Shown: piece by piece, positions 11,521 to 22,576 of the stretch
Numbering within the stretch: position 1 is the first letter of the stretch
How the letters are laid out: each line of letters opens with the position of its first letter
NCBI RefSeq assembly: GCF_022539505.1
Contig: NC_061514.1
Span: forward strand, 336,953,090-337,017,089
Direction: 5' to 3'
DNA: 64,000 nt
Origin: Lolium rigidum
Lineage: Eukaryota; Streptophyta; Magnoliopsida; Poales; Poaceae
Notes under the pieces: model-generated
Seen by the model: the letters and a program-made list of their open reading frames with translations, nothing else
Told to the model about the DNA's origin: nothing
The model's database searches: none
Program-made: the position numbers and the translations under genes

Positions 11521-13185
11521 TGATGTCTACGGGTGCTTCTATTCTTGTAGACAGGTGTTGGGCCTCCAAGAGCAGAGGTTTGTAGAACAGCAGCAAGTTT
11601 CCCTTAAGTGGATCACCCAAGGTTTATCGAACTCGGGGAGGAAGAGGTCAAAGATATCCCTCTCGTGCAACCCCGCAACCACAAAGCAAGAAGTCTCTTG
11701 TGTCCCCAACACACCTAATAGGTGCACTAGTTCGGCGAAGAGATAGTGAAATACAGGTGGTATAAATAAGTATGAGCAGTAGTAACGCAGCAGTGAGTAA
11801 CGCAGTAGAAACAAGTAAACAAGCAGCGATAGCGATATTTAGGAACAAGGCCTAGGGATTAGACTTTCACTAGTGGACACTCTCAACTTTGATCACATAA
11901 CGGAATAGATAAATGCATACTCTACACTCTCTTGTTGGATGATGAACACCACTAATTGCGTAGGATTACACGAACCCTCAATGCCGGAGTTAACAAGCTC
12001 CACAATATTCAATGTTCATATTTAAATAACCTTAGAGTGCATGAAAGATCAACACGACTAAACCAAGTACTAACAAAGCATGCACACTGTCACCTTCACA
12101 CTATGTAGGAGGAATAGATCACATCAATACCATCATAGCAATAGTTAACTTCATAATCTACAAGAGATCACAATCATAGCCTACGCCAAGTACTAACACG
12201 GATGCACACACTGTCACCATTACACCGTGCGGGAGGAATAAAACTACTTTAATAACATCACTAGAGTAGCACATAGATAAATTGTGATACAAAACACATT
12301 GCAATCATAAAGAGATATAAATAAGCACTTCACTATGTCATTCATAACGGTGAATAAGTATTCCGTGAAATATAGCCTAAGAGACCCACACGGTGCACAC
12401 ACTGTCACCTTTACACACGTGGGACAAGGAGTCTCCGGAGATCACATAAGTAAAACCCACTTGACTAGCATAATGACATCTAGATTACAAGCATCATCAT
12501 ATGAATCTCAATCATGTAGGGCAGCTCATGAGATTATTGTATTGAAGTACATAGGAGAGAGATGAACCACATAGCTACCGGTACAGCCCCGAGCCTCGAT
12601 GGAGAACTACTCCCTCCTCATGGGAGACAAGCAGCGTTGATGAAGATGGCGGTGGTGTCGATGGAGGAGCCTTCCGGGGCACTTCCCGTCCCGGCGGCGT
12701 GCCGGAACGGAGACTCCTGTCCCCCGGATCTTGGCTTCGCGATGGCGGCGGCTCCGGAAGGTTTCTCGTACCGTGGCTTTTTCGTCTCGAGGTTTTAGGT
12801 CCGGGACCTTTATATAGGCGAAGAGGCGGCGTCGGAAGGTCGAAGGGGCGACGACACCATAGGGCCGCGCGGCCAGGGGGTGGGCCGCGCCACCCTATCA
12901 TCTGGGGGCCCTGTGGCCCCCTCTAGCGGCTCTCGGGTGTTCTGGATGCTTCCGGTGAAAATAGGAACCCGGGCGTTGATTTCGTCCAATTCCGAGAATA
13001 TTTCGTTACTAGGATTTCTGAAACCAAAAACAGCGAGAAAATGAGAACCGGCTCTTCGGCATCTTGTTAATAGGTTAGTTCCAGAAAATGCACGAATATG
13101 ACATAAAGTGTGCATAAAACATGTAGATATCATCAATAATGTGGCATGGAACATAAGAAATTATCGATACGTCGGAGAAGTATCA
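11521..13185 (-). repeat. F2 LTR (middle LTR of the minus-strand array)
   Basis: 1665 bp. The minus-strand 5' end TGATAC is at 13185 and the 3' end GTAGACATCA at 11521. A TATATAAAG TATA box lies on the minus strand near 12808-12816. It closely matches 16679-18344; many differences are at CTG/CAG triplets. Confidence 0.85.
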
Positions 13186-15770
13186 GCATCCCCAAGCTTA
13201 GTTCTGCTCGTCCCGAGCAGGTAAAACGATAACAAAGATAATTTCTGAAGTGACATGCCATCATAACCTTGATCATACTATTTGTAAACATATGTAATGA
13301 ATGCAGCGATCAAAACAATGGTAATGACATGAGTAAACAAGTGAATCATAAAGCAAAGACTTTTCATGAATAGTACTTCAAGACAGGCATCAATAAGTCT
13401 TGCATAAGAGTTAACTCATAAAGCAATAATTTAAAGTAAAGACATTGAAACAACACAATGGAAGATTAAGTTTCAGCGGTTGCTTTCAACTTGTAACATG
13501 TATATCTCATGGATATTTGTCAACATAGAGTAATATAACAAGTACAAAATGCAAGTATGTAGGAATCAATGCACAGTTCACACAAGTGTTTGCTTCTTGA
13601 GGTGGAGAGAAATAGGTGAACTGACTCAACATAAAAGGTAAATGAAAGGTCCTTCAAAGAGGAAAGCATCGATTGCTATATTTGTGCTAGAGCTTTTATT
13701 TTGAAACATGAAACAATTTTGTCAACGGTAGTAATAAAGCATATGAGTTATGTAAATTATATCTTACAAGTTGCAAGCCTCATGCATAGTATACTAATAG
13801 TGCCCGCACCTTGTCCTAATTAGCTTGGACTACCGGATCATCGCAATACACATGTTTTAACCAAGTGTCACAATGGGGTACCTCCACGCCGCCTGTACAA
13901 AGGTCTAAGGAGAAAGCTCGCATTTTGGATTTCTCGCTTTTGATTATTCTCAACTTAGACATCCATACCGGGACAACATGGACAACAGATAATGGACTCC
14001 TCTTAAATGCATAAGCATGTGGCAACAATTATTATTCTCATATGAGATTGAGGATATATGTCCAAAACTGAAACTTCCACCATGAATCATGGCTTTAGTT
14101 AGCGGCCCAATGTTCTTCTCTAACAATATGCATGCTCCAACCATTAAGGTGGTAGATCTCTCTTACTTCGGACAAGACGAACATGCATAGCAACTCACAT
14201 GATATTCAACAAAGAATAGTTGATGGCGTCCCAGAAACATGGTTATCGCACAACAAGCAACTTAATAAGAGATAAAGTGCATAAGTACATATTCAATACC
14301 ACAATAGTTTTTAAGCTATTTGTCCCATGAGCTATATATTGTAAAGGCGAATGATGGAAATTTTAAAGGTAGCACTCAAGCAATTTACTTTGGAATGGCG
14401 GAGAAATACCATGTAGTAGGTAGGTATGGTGGACACAGATGGCATAGTGGTTGGCTCAAGGATTTTGGATGCATGAGAAGTATTCCCTCTTGATACAAGG
14501 CTTAGGCTAGCAAGGTTATTTGAAACAAACACAAGGATGAACCGGTGCAGCAAAACTCACATAAAAGACATATTGTAAACATTATAAGACTCTACACCGT
14601 CTTCCTTGTTGTTCAAACTCAATACTAGAAATTATCTATACTTTAGAGAGACCAATTATGCAAACCAAATTTTAGCATGCTCTATGTATTTCTTCATTAA
14701 TGGGTGCAAAGTATATGATGCAAGAGCTTAAACATGAGCACAACAATTGCCAAGTATCAAATTATTCAAGACATTCTACCAATTACTACATGTAGCATTT
14801 TTCGTTTCCAACCATATAACAATTAACGAAGCAGTTTCAACCTTCGCCATGAAAATTAAAAGCTAAGAACACATGTGTTCATTTGAACCAGCGGAGCGTG
14901 TCTCTCTCCCACACAAGCATGTATTTATTCAGAGAATGAAAATAACAAAACAAAAATAAAAGCACACAGACGCTCCAAGTAAAGTACATAAGATGTGACC
15001 GAATAAAAATATAGTTTCAAGAGAAGAAACCTGATAAGTTGTCGATGAAGAAGGGGATGCCTTGGGCATCCCCAAGCTTAGACGCTTGAGTCTTCTTAAA
15101 ATATGCAGGGGTGAACCAACGGGGCATCCCCAAGCTTAGACTCTTCACTCTTCTTGATCATAGTATATCATCCTCCTCTCTTGACCCTTGAAAACTTCCT
15201 CCACACCAAACTCGAAACAACTCATTAGAGGGTTAGTGCACAATAAAAATTAACATGTTCAGAGGTGACACAATCATTCTTAACACTTCTGGACATTGCA
15301 TAAAGCTAAAGGACATTAATGGATCAAAGAAATTCATCCACCATAGCAAAAGAGGCAATGCGAAATAAAAGGCAGAATCTGTCAAAACAGAACAGTCCGT
15401 AAAGATGGATTTTATTGAGGTACCAGACTTACTCAAATGAAAATTCCCAAATTGAATGAAAGTTGCGTACATATCTGAGGATCACACACGTAAATTGGCA
15501 TATTTTTCTGAGCTACCTACAGAGGGGCAGGTCGAAATTCGTGACAGCAAAGAAATCTGTTTCTGCGCAGTAATCCAAATCTAGTATCAACCTTTCTATC
15601 AAAGACTTTACTTGGCACAACAATGCAATAAAATAAGATAAGGAGAGGTTGCTACAGTAGTAAACAACTTCCAAGACACAAATATAAAACAAAATGCTGT
15701 AGCAAAATAACACATGGGTTATCTCCCAAGAAGTTCTTTCTTTATAGCCATTAAGATGGGCTCAGCAGTT
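13186..15770 (-). other. F2 non-coding 3' internal region (minus strand)
   Basis: Reverse-complement counterpart of 5412-7991. It contains the AAGCTTGGGGATGC motifs near 13187-13200, 15065 and 15125, plus the 9-bp-arm hairpin and the GCTCGGGACGAGC palindrome. No gene is supported; the short open frames at 13816-14028 and 14332-14553 are the minus-strand versions of the ones in F1. Confidence 0.7.
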
Positions 15771-16518
15771 TTAATGATGCTCACATGAAAAATAGAGTAT
15801 GAAGCAAAAGAGAGCATCAAGAGGCAAATTCAAAACAAATTTAAGTCTAACATGCTTCCTATGCATAGGGATCTTGTAAATAAACAAGTTTATGAAGAGC
15901 AAAGTAACAAGCATAGGAAGATAGAACAAGTGTAGCTTCAAAATTTTCAGCACATAGAGAGGTGTTTTAGTAACATGAAAATTTCTACAACCATATTTTC
16001 CTCTCTCATAATAACTTTCAGTAGCAACATGAGCAAAGTCAACAATATAACTATCACATAAAGCATTCTTATCATGAGTCTCATGCATAAAATTATTACT
16101 CTCCACATAGGCATAATCAATTTTATTAGTTGTAGTGGGAGCAAATTCAACAAAGTAGCTATCATTATTATTCTCATCATCAAATATAGGAGGCATATTG
16201 TAATCATAATCAAATTTATCCTCCATAACAAAGTGGTACTAAAAGACTACTATCATTATAATCATCATAAATAGGAGGCAAAGTATCATCAAAGTAAATT
16301 TTCTCCTCAATGCTTGGGGGACTAAAAATATCATGCTCATCAAAGCCAGCTTCCCCAAGCTTAGAATTTTCCATATCATTAGCAACCATGGTGTTCAAAG
16401 CGTTCATACTAATATTACTACCAGCATGCAAATAAGGTTCCATAGGTTTTTTAATTTTCGCATCAAACCATCCATGTCTTAAATCAGGAAATAGAATAAG
16501 AAGCTCATTGTCATCCAT
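15771..16518 (-). pseudogene. F2 ORF, full-length copy with one frameshift
   Basis: Minus-strand copy of the F2 protein, initiator at 16518. The frame runs to about 16229, then the reading continues one frame over to the stop near 15771. The break is an extra base at a CTG triplet: the plus strand reads AACAAAGTGG where the sister copy at about 11070 reads AACAGGCGG. Outside that point the protein matches the other copies throughout, including the C-terminal hydrophobic and basic segment. The break may be a sequence error rather than a mutation (see findings). Confidence 0.65.
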
Positions 16519-16650
16519 TATGCCAAACTAGTGTAAACAAGAAACAAAAAGATGCAATTGCAGGATCTAAAGGAAATAGCTTCGAGTACTTACAACGGCG
16601 AAAATAGCTTAGTAGCCGAGATCCGGAGTGTGAGTACCTTTTACCTTTCC

Positions 16651-16668
16651 TCCCCGGCAACGGCGCCA
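16651..16668 (-). promoter_or_regulatory. Primer-binding site complementary to tRNA-Asp
   Basis: The minus strand reads TGGCGCCGTTGCCGGGGA, an 18-base match to the complement of the plant tRNA-Asp(GTC) 3' end including the CCA. It lies 10 bases after the 5' LTR, as expected for minus-strand priming of reverse transcription. Confidence 0.8.
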
Positions 16669-16678
16669 GAAAATAGCT

Positions 16679-18344
16679 TGATGTCTACGGGTGCTTCTAT
16701 TCTTGTAGACAATTGTTGGGCCTCCAAGAGCGAGAGGTTTGTAGAACAGCGAGCAAGTTTCCCTTAAGTGGATCACCCAAGGTTTATCGAACTCAGGGAG
16801 GAAGAGGTCAAAGATATCCCTCTCGTGCAACCCTGCAACCACAAAGCAAGAAGTCTCTTGTGTCCCCAACACACCTAATAGGTGCACTAGTTCGGCGAAG
16901 AGATAGTGAAATACAAGTGGTATAAATAAGTATGAGCAGTAGTAACGCAGCAGTAGTAACGCAATGAAAACGATAAACAAGCAGCGATAGCAGTATAGGA
17001 AAAAGGCCTAGGGATTAGACTTTCACTAGTGGACACTCTCAACTTTGATCACATAACAGAATAGATAAATGCATACTCTACACTCTCTTGTTGGATGATG
17101 AACACCACTAATTGCGTAGGATTACACGAACCCTCAATGCCGGAGTTAACAAGCTCCACAATATTCAATGTTCATATTTAAATAACCTTAGAGTGCATGA
17201 AAGATCAACACGACTAAACCAAGTACTAACAAAGCATGCACACTCGTCACCTTCACACTATGTAGGAGGAATAGATCACATCAATACCATCATAGCAATA
17301 GTTAACTTCATAATCTACAAGAGATCACAATCATAGCCTACGCCAAGTACTAACACGGATGCACACACTGTCACCATTACACCGTGCAGGAGGAATAAAA
17401 CTACTTTAATAACATCACTAGAGTAGCACATAGATAAATTGTGATACAAAACACGTTGCAATCATAAAGAGATATAAATAAGCACTTCACTATGTCATTC
17501 ATAACAGTGAATAAGTATTCTGTGAAATATAGCCTAAGAGACCCACACGGTGCACACACTCGTCACCTTTACACACGTGGGACAAGGAGTCTCCGGAGAT
17601 CACATAAGTAAAACCCACTTGACTAGCATAATGACATCTAGATTACAAGCATCATCATATGAATCTCAATCATGTAGGGCAGCTCATGAGATTATTGTAT
17701 TGAAGTACATAGGAGAGAGATGAACCACATAGCTACCGGTACAGCCCCGAGCCTCGATGGAGAACTACTCCCTCCTCATGGGAGACAAGCAGCGTTGATG
17801 AAGATGGCGGTGGTGTCGATGGAGGAGCCTTCCGGGGGCACTTCCCCGTCCCGGCGGCGTGCCGGAACAGAGACTCCTGTCCCCCAGATCTTGGCTTCGC
17901 GATGGCGGTGGCTCTGGAAGGTTTCTCGTACCGTGGCTTTTTCGTCTCGAGGTTTTAGGTCTGGGACCTTTATATAGGCGAAGAGGCGGCGTCAGAAGGT
18001 CGAAGGGGCGACGACACCATAGGGCCGCGCGGCCAGGGGGTGGGCCGCGCCACCCTATCATCTGGGGGCCCTGTGGCCCCCCTCTGGCGGCTCTCGGGTG
18101 TTCTGGATGCTTCCGGTGAAAATAGGAACCTGGGCGTTGATTTCGTCCAATTCCGAGAATATTTCGTTACTAGGATTTCGAAACCAAAAACAGCGAGAAA
18201 CAGGAACTGGCACTTCGGCATCTTGTTAATAGGTTAGTTCCAGAAAATGCACGAATATGACATAAAGTGTGCATATAACATGTAGAAATCATCAATAATG
18301 TGGCATGGAACATAAGAAATTATCGATACATCAGAGACGTATCA
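16679..18344 (-). repeat. F2 5' LTR of the minus-strand array
   Basis: 1666 bp. TGATAC at 18344 and GTAGACATCA at 16679 on the minus strand. TATATAAAG box near 17969-17977 on the minus strand. Differences from 11521-13185 include CACACTGTC versus CACACTCGTC (twice) and GCAG versus GCGAG. Confidence 0.85.
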
Positions 18345-20077
18345 TGCGCCGGCAGTAAGTTGGGCACGGCTATAATGCGGACTTAACCGCTCGCGCGACT
18401 CGATCTTTCTCCTTCTTCCCCATTCCCAAACCCGAACCCTAGTTACCGAGACGCGCCACCGCCCCTACACTAGCCCCCGTGCCACCGAGCCGCCGAGAGG
18501 AGGAGAACGCCGCCGCGAGGAGGAGCAGGGCATCACCGCCAAGAGGAGGAGTAGTCGCCACCGTCACCGAGAGGAGCAGTCGTCGAGAGGAGCACTCACC
18601 ACCGCCACCGTCACTGTCGCCGTCGGTAAGAACTGGCCGGCCCGGCCCTCTCCCCCTTCCCTCTCCCCTCCCCTACCATCTCCCCCTCGCCCCTCTCCCT
18701 CCCCTCTGGCTTTCCCCTCTCTGCCTCCGATTTCTTCATGAACTGTTGATTTATGATGCTCAGCTTGCAAATGCTTGCAGTATGAATGATTTAGGGTTCA
18801 TTTAAATTAGTTGAATGATTAAAATTGCATAATGAATGATTTAAGGTTCATTTAAATGCTTGTAGTATGAAAATTAAAATTGCAGTATGAATGATACTGC
18901 TACTAGTTGAATGATTTAGGGTTCAGTTAAATTAAATGATGAAATGGTAATGCTACTAGTTGAATGATTTAACTTCATTTAAGTTGATTTAGGGTTCACT
19001 TAAAATGCTACTGGTTAGAAAATGAGCTAGTTCTCTGGTTAGAAAATGCTACTGGCTCGAAAATGAGCTAGTTGCTACTGTTAGAATATGAGCTAGTTCT
19101 CTGGTTTAGTAAAAAAAAAATGAACAAGTGCTATTGCTAGCTACTACTATTATGCTAAAAAATGAGCTAGTTCTCTGGTTTTTAATGTTCTCTGTTAATT
19201 GTCAAGTGCTATTGCTACTGTTATGCTACTTTTAATGTTCTTGTTAAAGGTCAAGAATGAAATGAACAAGCATTTGCCTAGTATAAATCTAAATGAAAAA
19301 AATGCTATGCTACTGTATTGCTACTGCTACTGGTTTAGATGGATTTTCATATTGCTTGGTTATTATCTTAAAAAGAGAAGGAAATAAAGTGGTTCTCATT
19401 TAGTTGGTTTAGTTGAAAAATGCTAGCAGTAGAAGTATTTATATGTAGCAATAGGCCAATAGCAGTAGCTAGCTAATAGCAGTAGACCATAGCAGTATTT
19501 GTATGTTGTAGCAATAGCAGTAGCTACCATAAATTGGCAGAGACTAAAGTGGTTCTCATTTAGTATTTGTATGTAGCAATAGCAGTAGCTAGTTGAAAAA
19601 TGATGTGCTGTTGCAAATGAGGTGTTGCAAATGATGTGCTGTTGCAAATATATGATGTGCTGTTGCAAATGAAAATGAAAATGTTAAGTGCTACTGTAAT
19701 GAAAATGAAAATGCTACTGTAATGCTACTGTAAGTGCTATTACTGATGGTTTATAAAATGCTACCGGTATTTATGGTGTTGACATGTACCTGGTGTAAAT
19801 GAAAAAAGTTGCATCGGACAAGTGGATGTTGGCGTACTGTTGGAAATGCTATGGTTGATGTACTAGTTGATGTTGATGTACTGGTGGAGAATGTTTGGCA
19901 CCTTTTCATGAATTGTATATATATGTTTGCAGGGATTTAGTTGCTATTGAGTGCCGGAATGTTGATTCACTTCCGTTCCGACAATTCTAGCACTCCGCGT
20001 GACTACTTTTTAGCAAAGGTCATGCCGAATTTTTCCGTGAATTCTAACTCTTTCATCTTCTATTAGTGCAAGCCACC
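18345..20077 (+). other. CACTA 5' region: leader exon and long AT-rich leader intron
   Basis: 18346-18357 is a subterminal CACTA repeat. 18400-18625 is GC-rich and purine/CCG-biased like a grass 5' leader. GTAAGAAC at 18626 and TTTGCAG at 19926-19932 would bound an intron of about 1.3 kb. The intron is AT-rich and made of short degenerate repeats: ATGAGCTAGTTCTCTGG-like units near 19025-19180, CAATAGCAGTAG units near 19440-19590 and GATGTGCTGTTGCAAAT units near 19600-19670. The proline-rich frame at 18479-18805 looks like leader plus intron rather than a gene. Confidence 0.5.
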
Positions 20078-20385
20078 ATGTCGTCTCAATAAGAGTTAGA
20101 GGCGCACTACAATAAGTTCTTCTTCAGGTCGACGGAGGATGTCGCGGCAGCTGGGGGTAGTGGCGAAGAGGACCATGAGATGGAGGATGTCGTTGGGGGT
20201 AGTGGTGACGAGGACCATGAGATGGAGGATGCCGTTGGGGGTAGTGGCGATGAGCCAAGCGGCGATGAGACAAGTGCCGCCTCCAGGGGTGGTGGCGAAA
20301 CAAGTGGCGACGAGCCAACCGACGCCGCCGGGGGTGGCGGCGAGACAAGGGGCGACGAGCCACCGCCGGGAGTAGTGGCACCATG
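20078..20385 (+). pseudogene. CACTA transposase gene N-terminus, acidic Gly-rich repeats, with early stop
   Basis: The ATG at 20078 has a good plant context (GCCACCATG), but codon 5 is TAA. After it, the same frame stays open to 20386. It encodes an acidic Gly/Asp-rich tract built from tandem units of about 13 residues (G-G-S-G-D-E-D-H-E-M-E-D-x-V and variants) and later G-G-G-E-T-S/R-G-D-E-P units. The frame then ends just where the conserved region begins one frame over, so there is a frameshift near 20380. Low-complexity acidic N-termini are common in CACTA proteins. The function is not known. Confidence 0.45.
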
Positions 20386-21144
20386 ACAAGTGGCTCCAAG
20401 CGGCCGCGGAAGGCAAGGCGCCCAAACACGGTCGCCACCAGCATAGACACAATCACAGAGGTGGACCCCGCCAGTGGTTTCCCGGTGGAGCCTAAGGATG
20501 TTTTCAAGGAGTACGACAACCAACTGGCAGCAATCCTCCGAGAGGTCGTCAATCTCAACGAGACGGACCTCCGAGGGAAGAACAAAGCGCATTTGCGAGT
20601 CCAACTCATTGCGAGGTTGCACGAACGATACAAGTTCCTAGGCGACTTCTCCTCCACTCATGAAACCCAAAACATTGTGAACTCACAAGCCCTCCTGAAG
20701 TTCACCAAACACCTCAGCAGCTATAAGTACATGGTGAGGAAATTGATTGTTGAAGGCACATGTTTCGAAGAGGTCCACTCTTCCTTTCCGCATGTTACAC
20801 AAGCGGACTTTGATGCTTTTGTGGCTAATGAAGAGCTACAAGCGACCAAGAATCACAAGGAGTGGGGGAAGGAAACGCGGGAGCTTAACATCGGCAACCA
20901 CAACCTTGGGAGCCGTGGGTATGAGGGAAAGGAGCCCTATTAGGCGAAGGAGGACGAGGACTATATAAATACCGACATTGAGAACCCCTGGCTCAAGTAT
21001 AAGGACCCACTTGAAAGAAGATTTATCAGGTCCCGGTACCATAAAAAGAAACTAACCGGGGAACTTGTCATGGACCCCAAGGTGGTAACCGACATAATTT
21101 GATTCATGAACGACAAGAAGGTCCTGGCGATGGAGAAAAAACTG
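20383..21144 (+). pseudogene. Plant transposase-like protein (Transposase_24 / Ptta-En/Spm type)
   Basis: Opens with a basic segment (K-R-P-R-K-A-R-R) that looks like a nuclear localisation signal, then a 150-residue helical region ending in N-L-G-S-R-G-Y-E-G-K-E-P, the block that marks Transposase_24-type proteins of plant CACTA elements. The open frame stops at 20943 (TAG). Similarity continues in the same frame after that stop through N-P-W-L-K-Y-K-D-P-L-E-R-R-F and D-P-K-V-V, with another stop near 21101, to a donor-like CTG/GTAAGC at 21144. Two in-frame stops make it a pseudogene. In intact relatives it is thought to help bind element ends; that role is inferred. Confidence 0.6.
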
Positions 21145-21224
21145 GTAAGCAATTTACCGGTTTAATTAGATCAAGTATCGTTCATATAATATTAGCAACA
21201 TTTCTAAATGGTTCACGTTTCTTC

Positions 21225-21504
21225 CGCATGAAGAAGAAAGACAACGACTTTCCCAATGTGACGAAGGCTCCTCGTCCCAGGCGTCGACGGGCAGGATAGC
21301 CTGGGACAAGCCTCTCGTACGGGCGATAAATCTCGTTAATGAGCATTCACCTACGAGAAGGCCGCATAGAGACCGTGTGGCTGGCGCCGGTACAGGCCAC
21401 AAGCATACTCACTACGGCTTGTTGTCTGCGGCCGATAAAAATGCGCGCAACGAGAGGAAGCAGCGGGAGGTGGAGGACCGCAAATGCAAATGGTTAGCTT
21501 AGAC
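21225..21504 (+). pseudogene. CACTA coding remnant following the transposase-like exon
   Basis: A conserved-looking frame from about 21270 reads I-A-W-D-K-P-L-V-R-A-I-N, then H-K-H-T-H-Y-G-L-L, and an E-R-K-Q-R-E-V-E charged helix, ending in TAG near 21502. It fits the next exon of the transposase-like gene; no clear acceptor could be chosen. The intervening 21145-21224 is intron-like. Confidence 0.35.
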
Positions 21505-21763
21505 GCCAGCAACTCGATGGCGCCGCCGACCGCCGGCAATGACGATGTTATAATGGAGACTCCTCCGGCCGCCGACAATGTCGCAGGTGCTAGGGATTCA
21601 CCGGCCATGCCGGGTAGCAGCCCCTCCGTCACTTGCACCCCCGCCGCCGCATGTGTCGGCCCGTCGACATTAGCCGAGCTCAACACCCTCACGGTAAATA
21701 ACTAATTAAGCTAGTGTACATCAAGTTAACATATTAGTTTCGTCATCCTTGCTCTCTCTCCTC

Positions 21764-22576
21764 TAACGACGTACACATGTTCTCGCAAGCGCTCTCAACG
21801 CCATGCACCTTTCTGATGAAAGTGAACGACAAACTCAAAGACGTCGCAAGGGGGTCCATCATTCGGCCTCTGGATAAGAAGTGGCACACACGAGATATGG
21901 CCGATGACGTTTACCGGGTTGAAGTGAATCAGGCGTTACCGGGCTATGAGGATTTGTATCCTCGTAATCAACCGGATGGTGCCGATAGCCCGATGAAGCT
22001 GAGCTCACTAAAGAGTTGGGTAGTGCTATGGCCGAAGACCCTAATTAGGATCAACACCTCCTCGGGGTCGACGGCAAGCAAAGGAAAACACCTTGTGGTG
22101 CCACAGGTCAGCGTCCCTCCACAGCAGCCAGAGGCGCCGGTGGTCAGTGCCCCACCACAACAGCCAGCGATGCTGCTGGTCAGCGCCCGACCACAACAGC
22201 CAGCGGCGCTAGAGGTCAGCGTCGCAACACAATAGCTAGCGGCGCTAGAGTTCAAGGCCTACAAACGTGACGACTTCCAATGGGATATTCCTACGTCTTC
22301 ACAAGTTCTCCATGAGGATGCCCCGGTGGATCCGAACGCGGCGACCTTGAAATATCTGTGCTCCAAGAAGCTATTCGATTCTCAAGAAACAGCTGAGGAG
22401 TAAACGCCTGGGGAGGCCTCTGTCGCCACCACCATCGCCAAAAAGATGCTGAGCCCAAACACACTCCGTGCTACGACCAATACAACGATGGATGGTACAA
22501 TACAACCCAAAAAGCGGAAGAGCTCTGTGAAGTAGGACGACAAAGCCAAGGCGGAGGCCAAAGCCAAGGGGCTGGT
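21764..22576 (+). pseudogene. CACTA-associated conserved segment upstream of the protease domain
   Basis: Open from 21777 to 22235, beginning at or before the methionine at 21777. It includes W-H-T-R-D-M-A-D-D-V-Y-R-V and L-K-S-W-V-V-L-W-P-K, followed by three Pro/Gln-rich tandem units (V-S-x-P-P-Q-Q-P). After a stop at 22233-22235 the frame reads on with two further stops, through K-K-L-F-D-S-Q-E and a lysine/alanine-rich tail, up to the F3 LTR. On the far side of the insertions (32500) the same frame resumes with K-L-P-D-N-W, so the two parts belonged to one coding region. No function can be assigned to this part. Confidence 0.5.

Larger units (their letters stand above)
10834..18344 (-). 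mobile_element. F2 array on minus strand: LTR-internal-LTR-truncated internal
   Basis: Reading 5' to 3' on the minus strand: LTR (18344-16679), internal (16678-13186), LTR (13185-11521), then a second copy of the 5' internal region (11520-10834), which stops abruptly within the F2 ORF. The second internal piece starts right at the LTR with the leader and primer site, so the middle LTR works both as 3' LTR of one unit and 5' LTR of the next. Such tandem forms are expected from unequal recombination between LTRs. No matching 5-bp target duplication is seen: 11516-11520 is TAGCT and 18345-18349 is TGCGC. That fits an incomplete outer structure. Confidence 0.8.

Noticed and set aside
16651..16668. 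tRNA-Asp-like sequence
   Set aside because: Only the complement of the tRNA 3' end is present, next to an LTR; it is a primer site, not a tRNA gene.
18479..18805. Proline/arginine-rich 108-codon frame
   Set aside because: GC-rich leader of the CACTA gene with a likely splice donor inside it; no domain, and composition typical of leader DNA.
20107..20657. Overlapping minus-strand frames of 118-177 codons
   Set aside because: Antisense of the Gly/Asp-rich repeat tract of the CACTA gene; low-complexity Ser/Pro composition.
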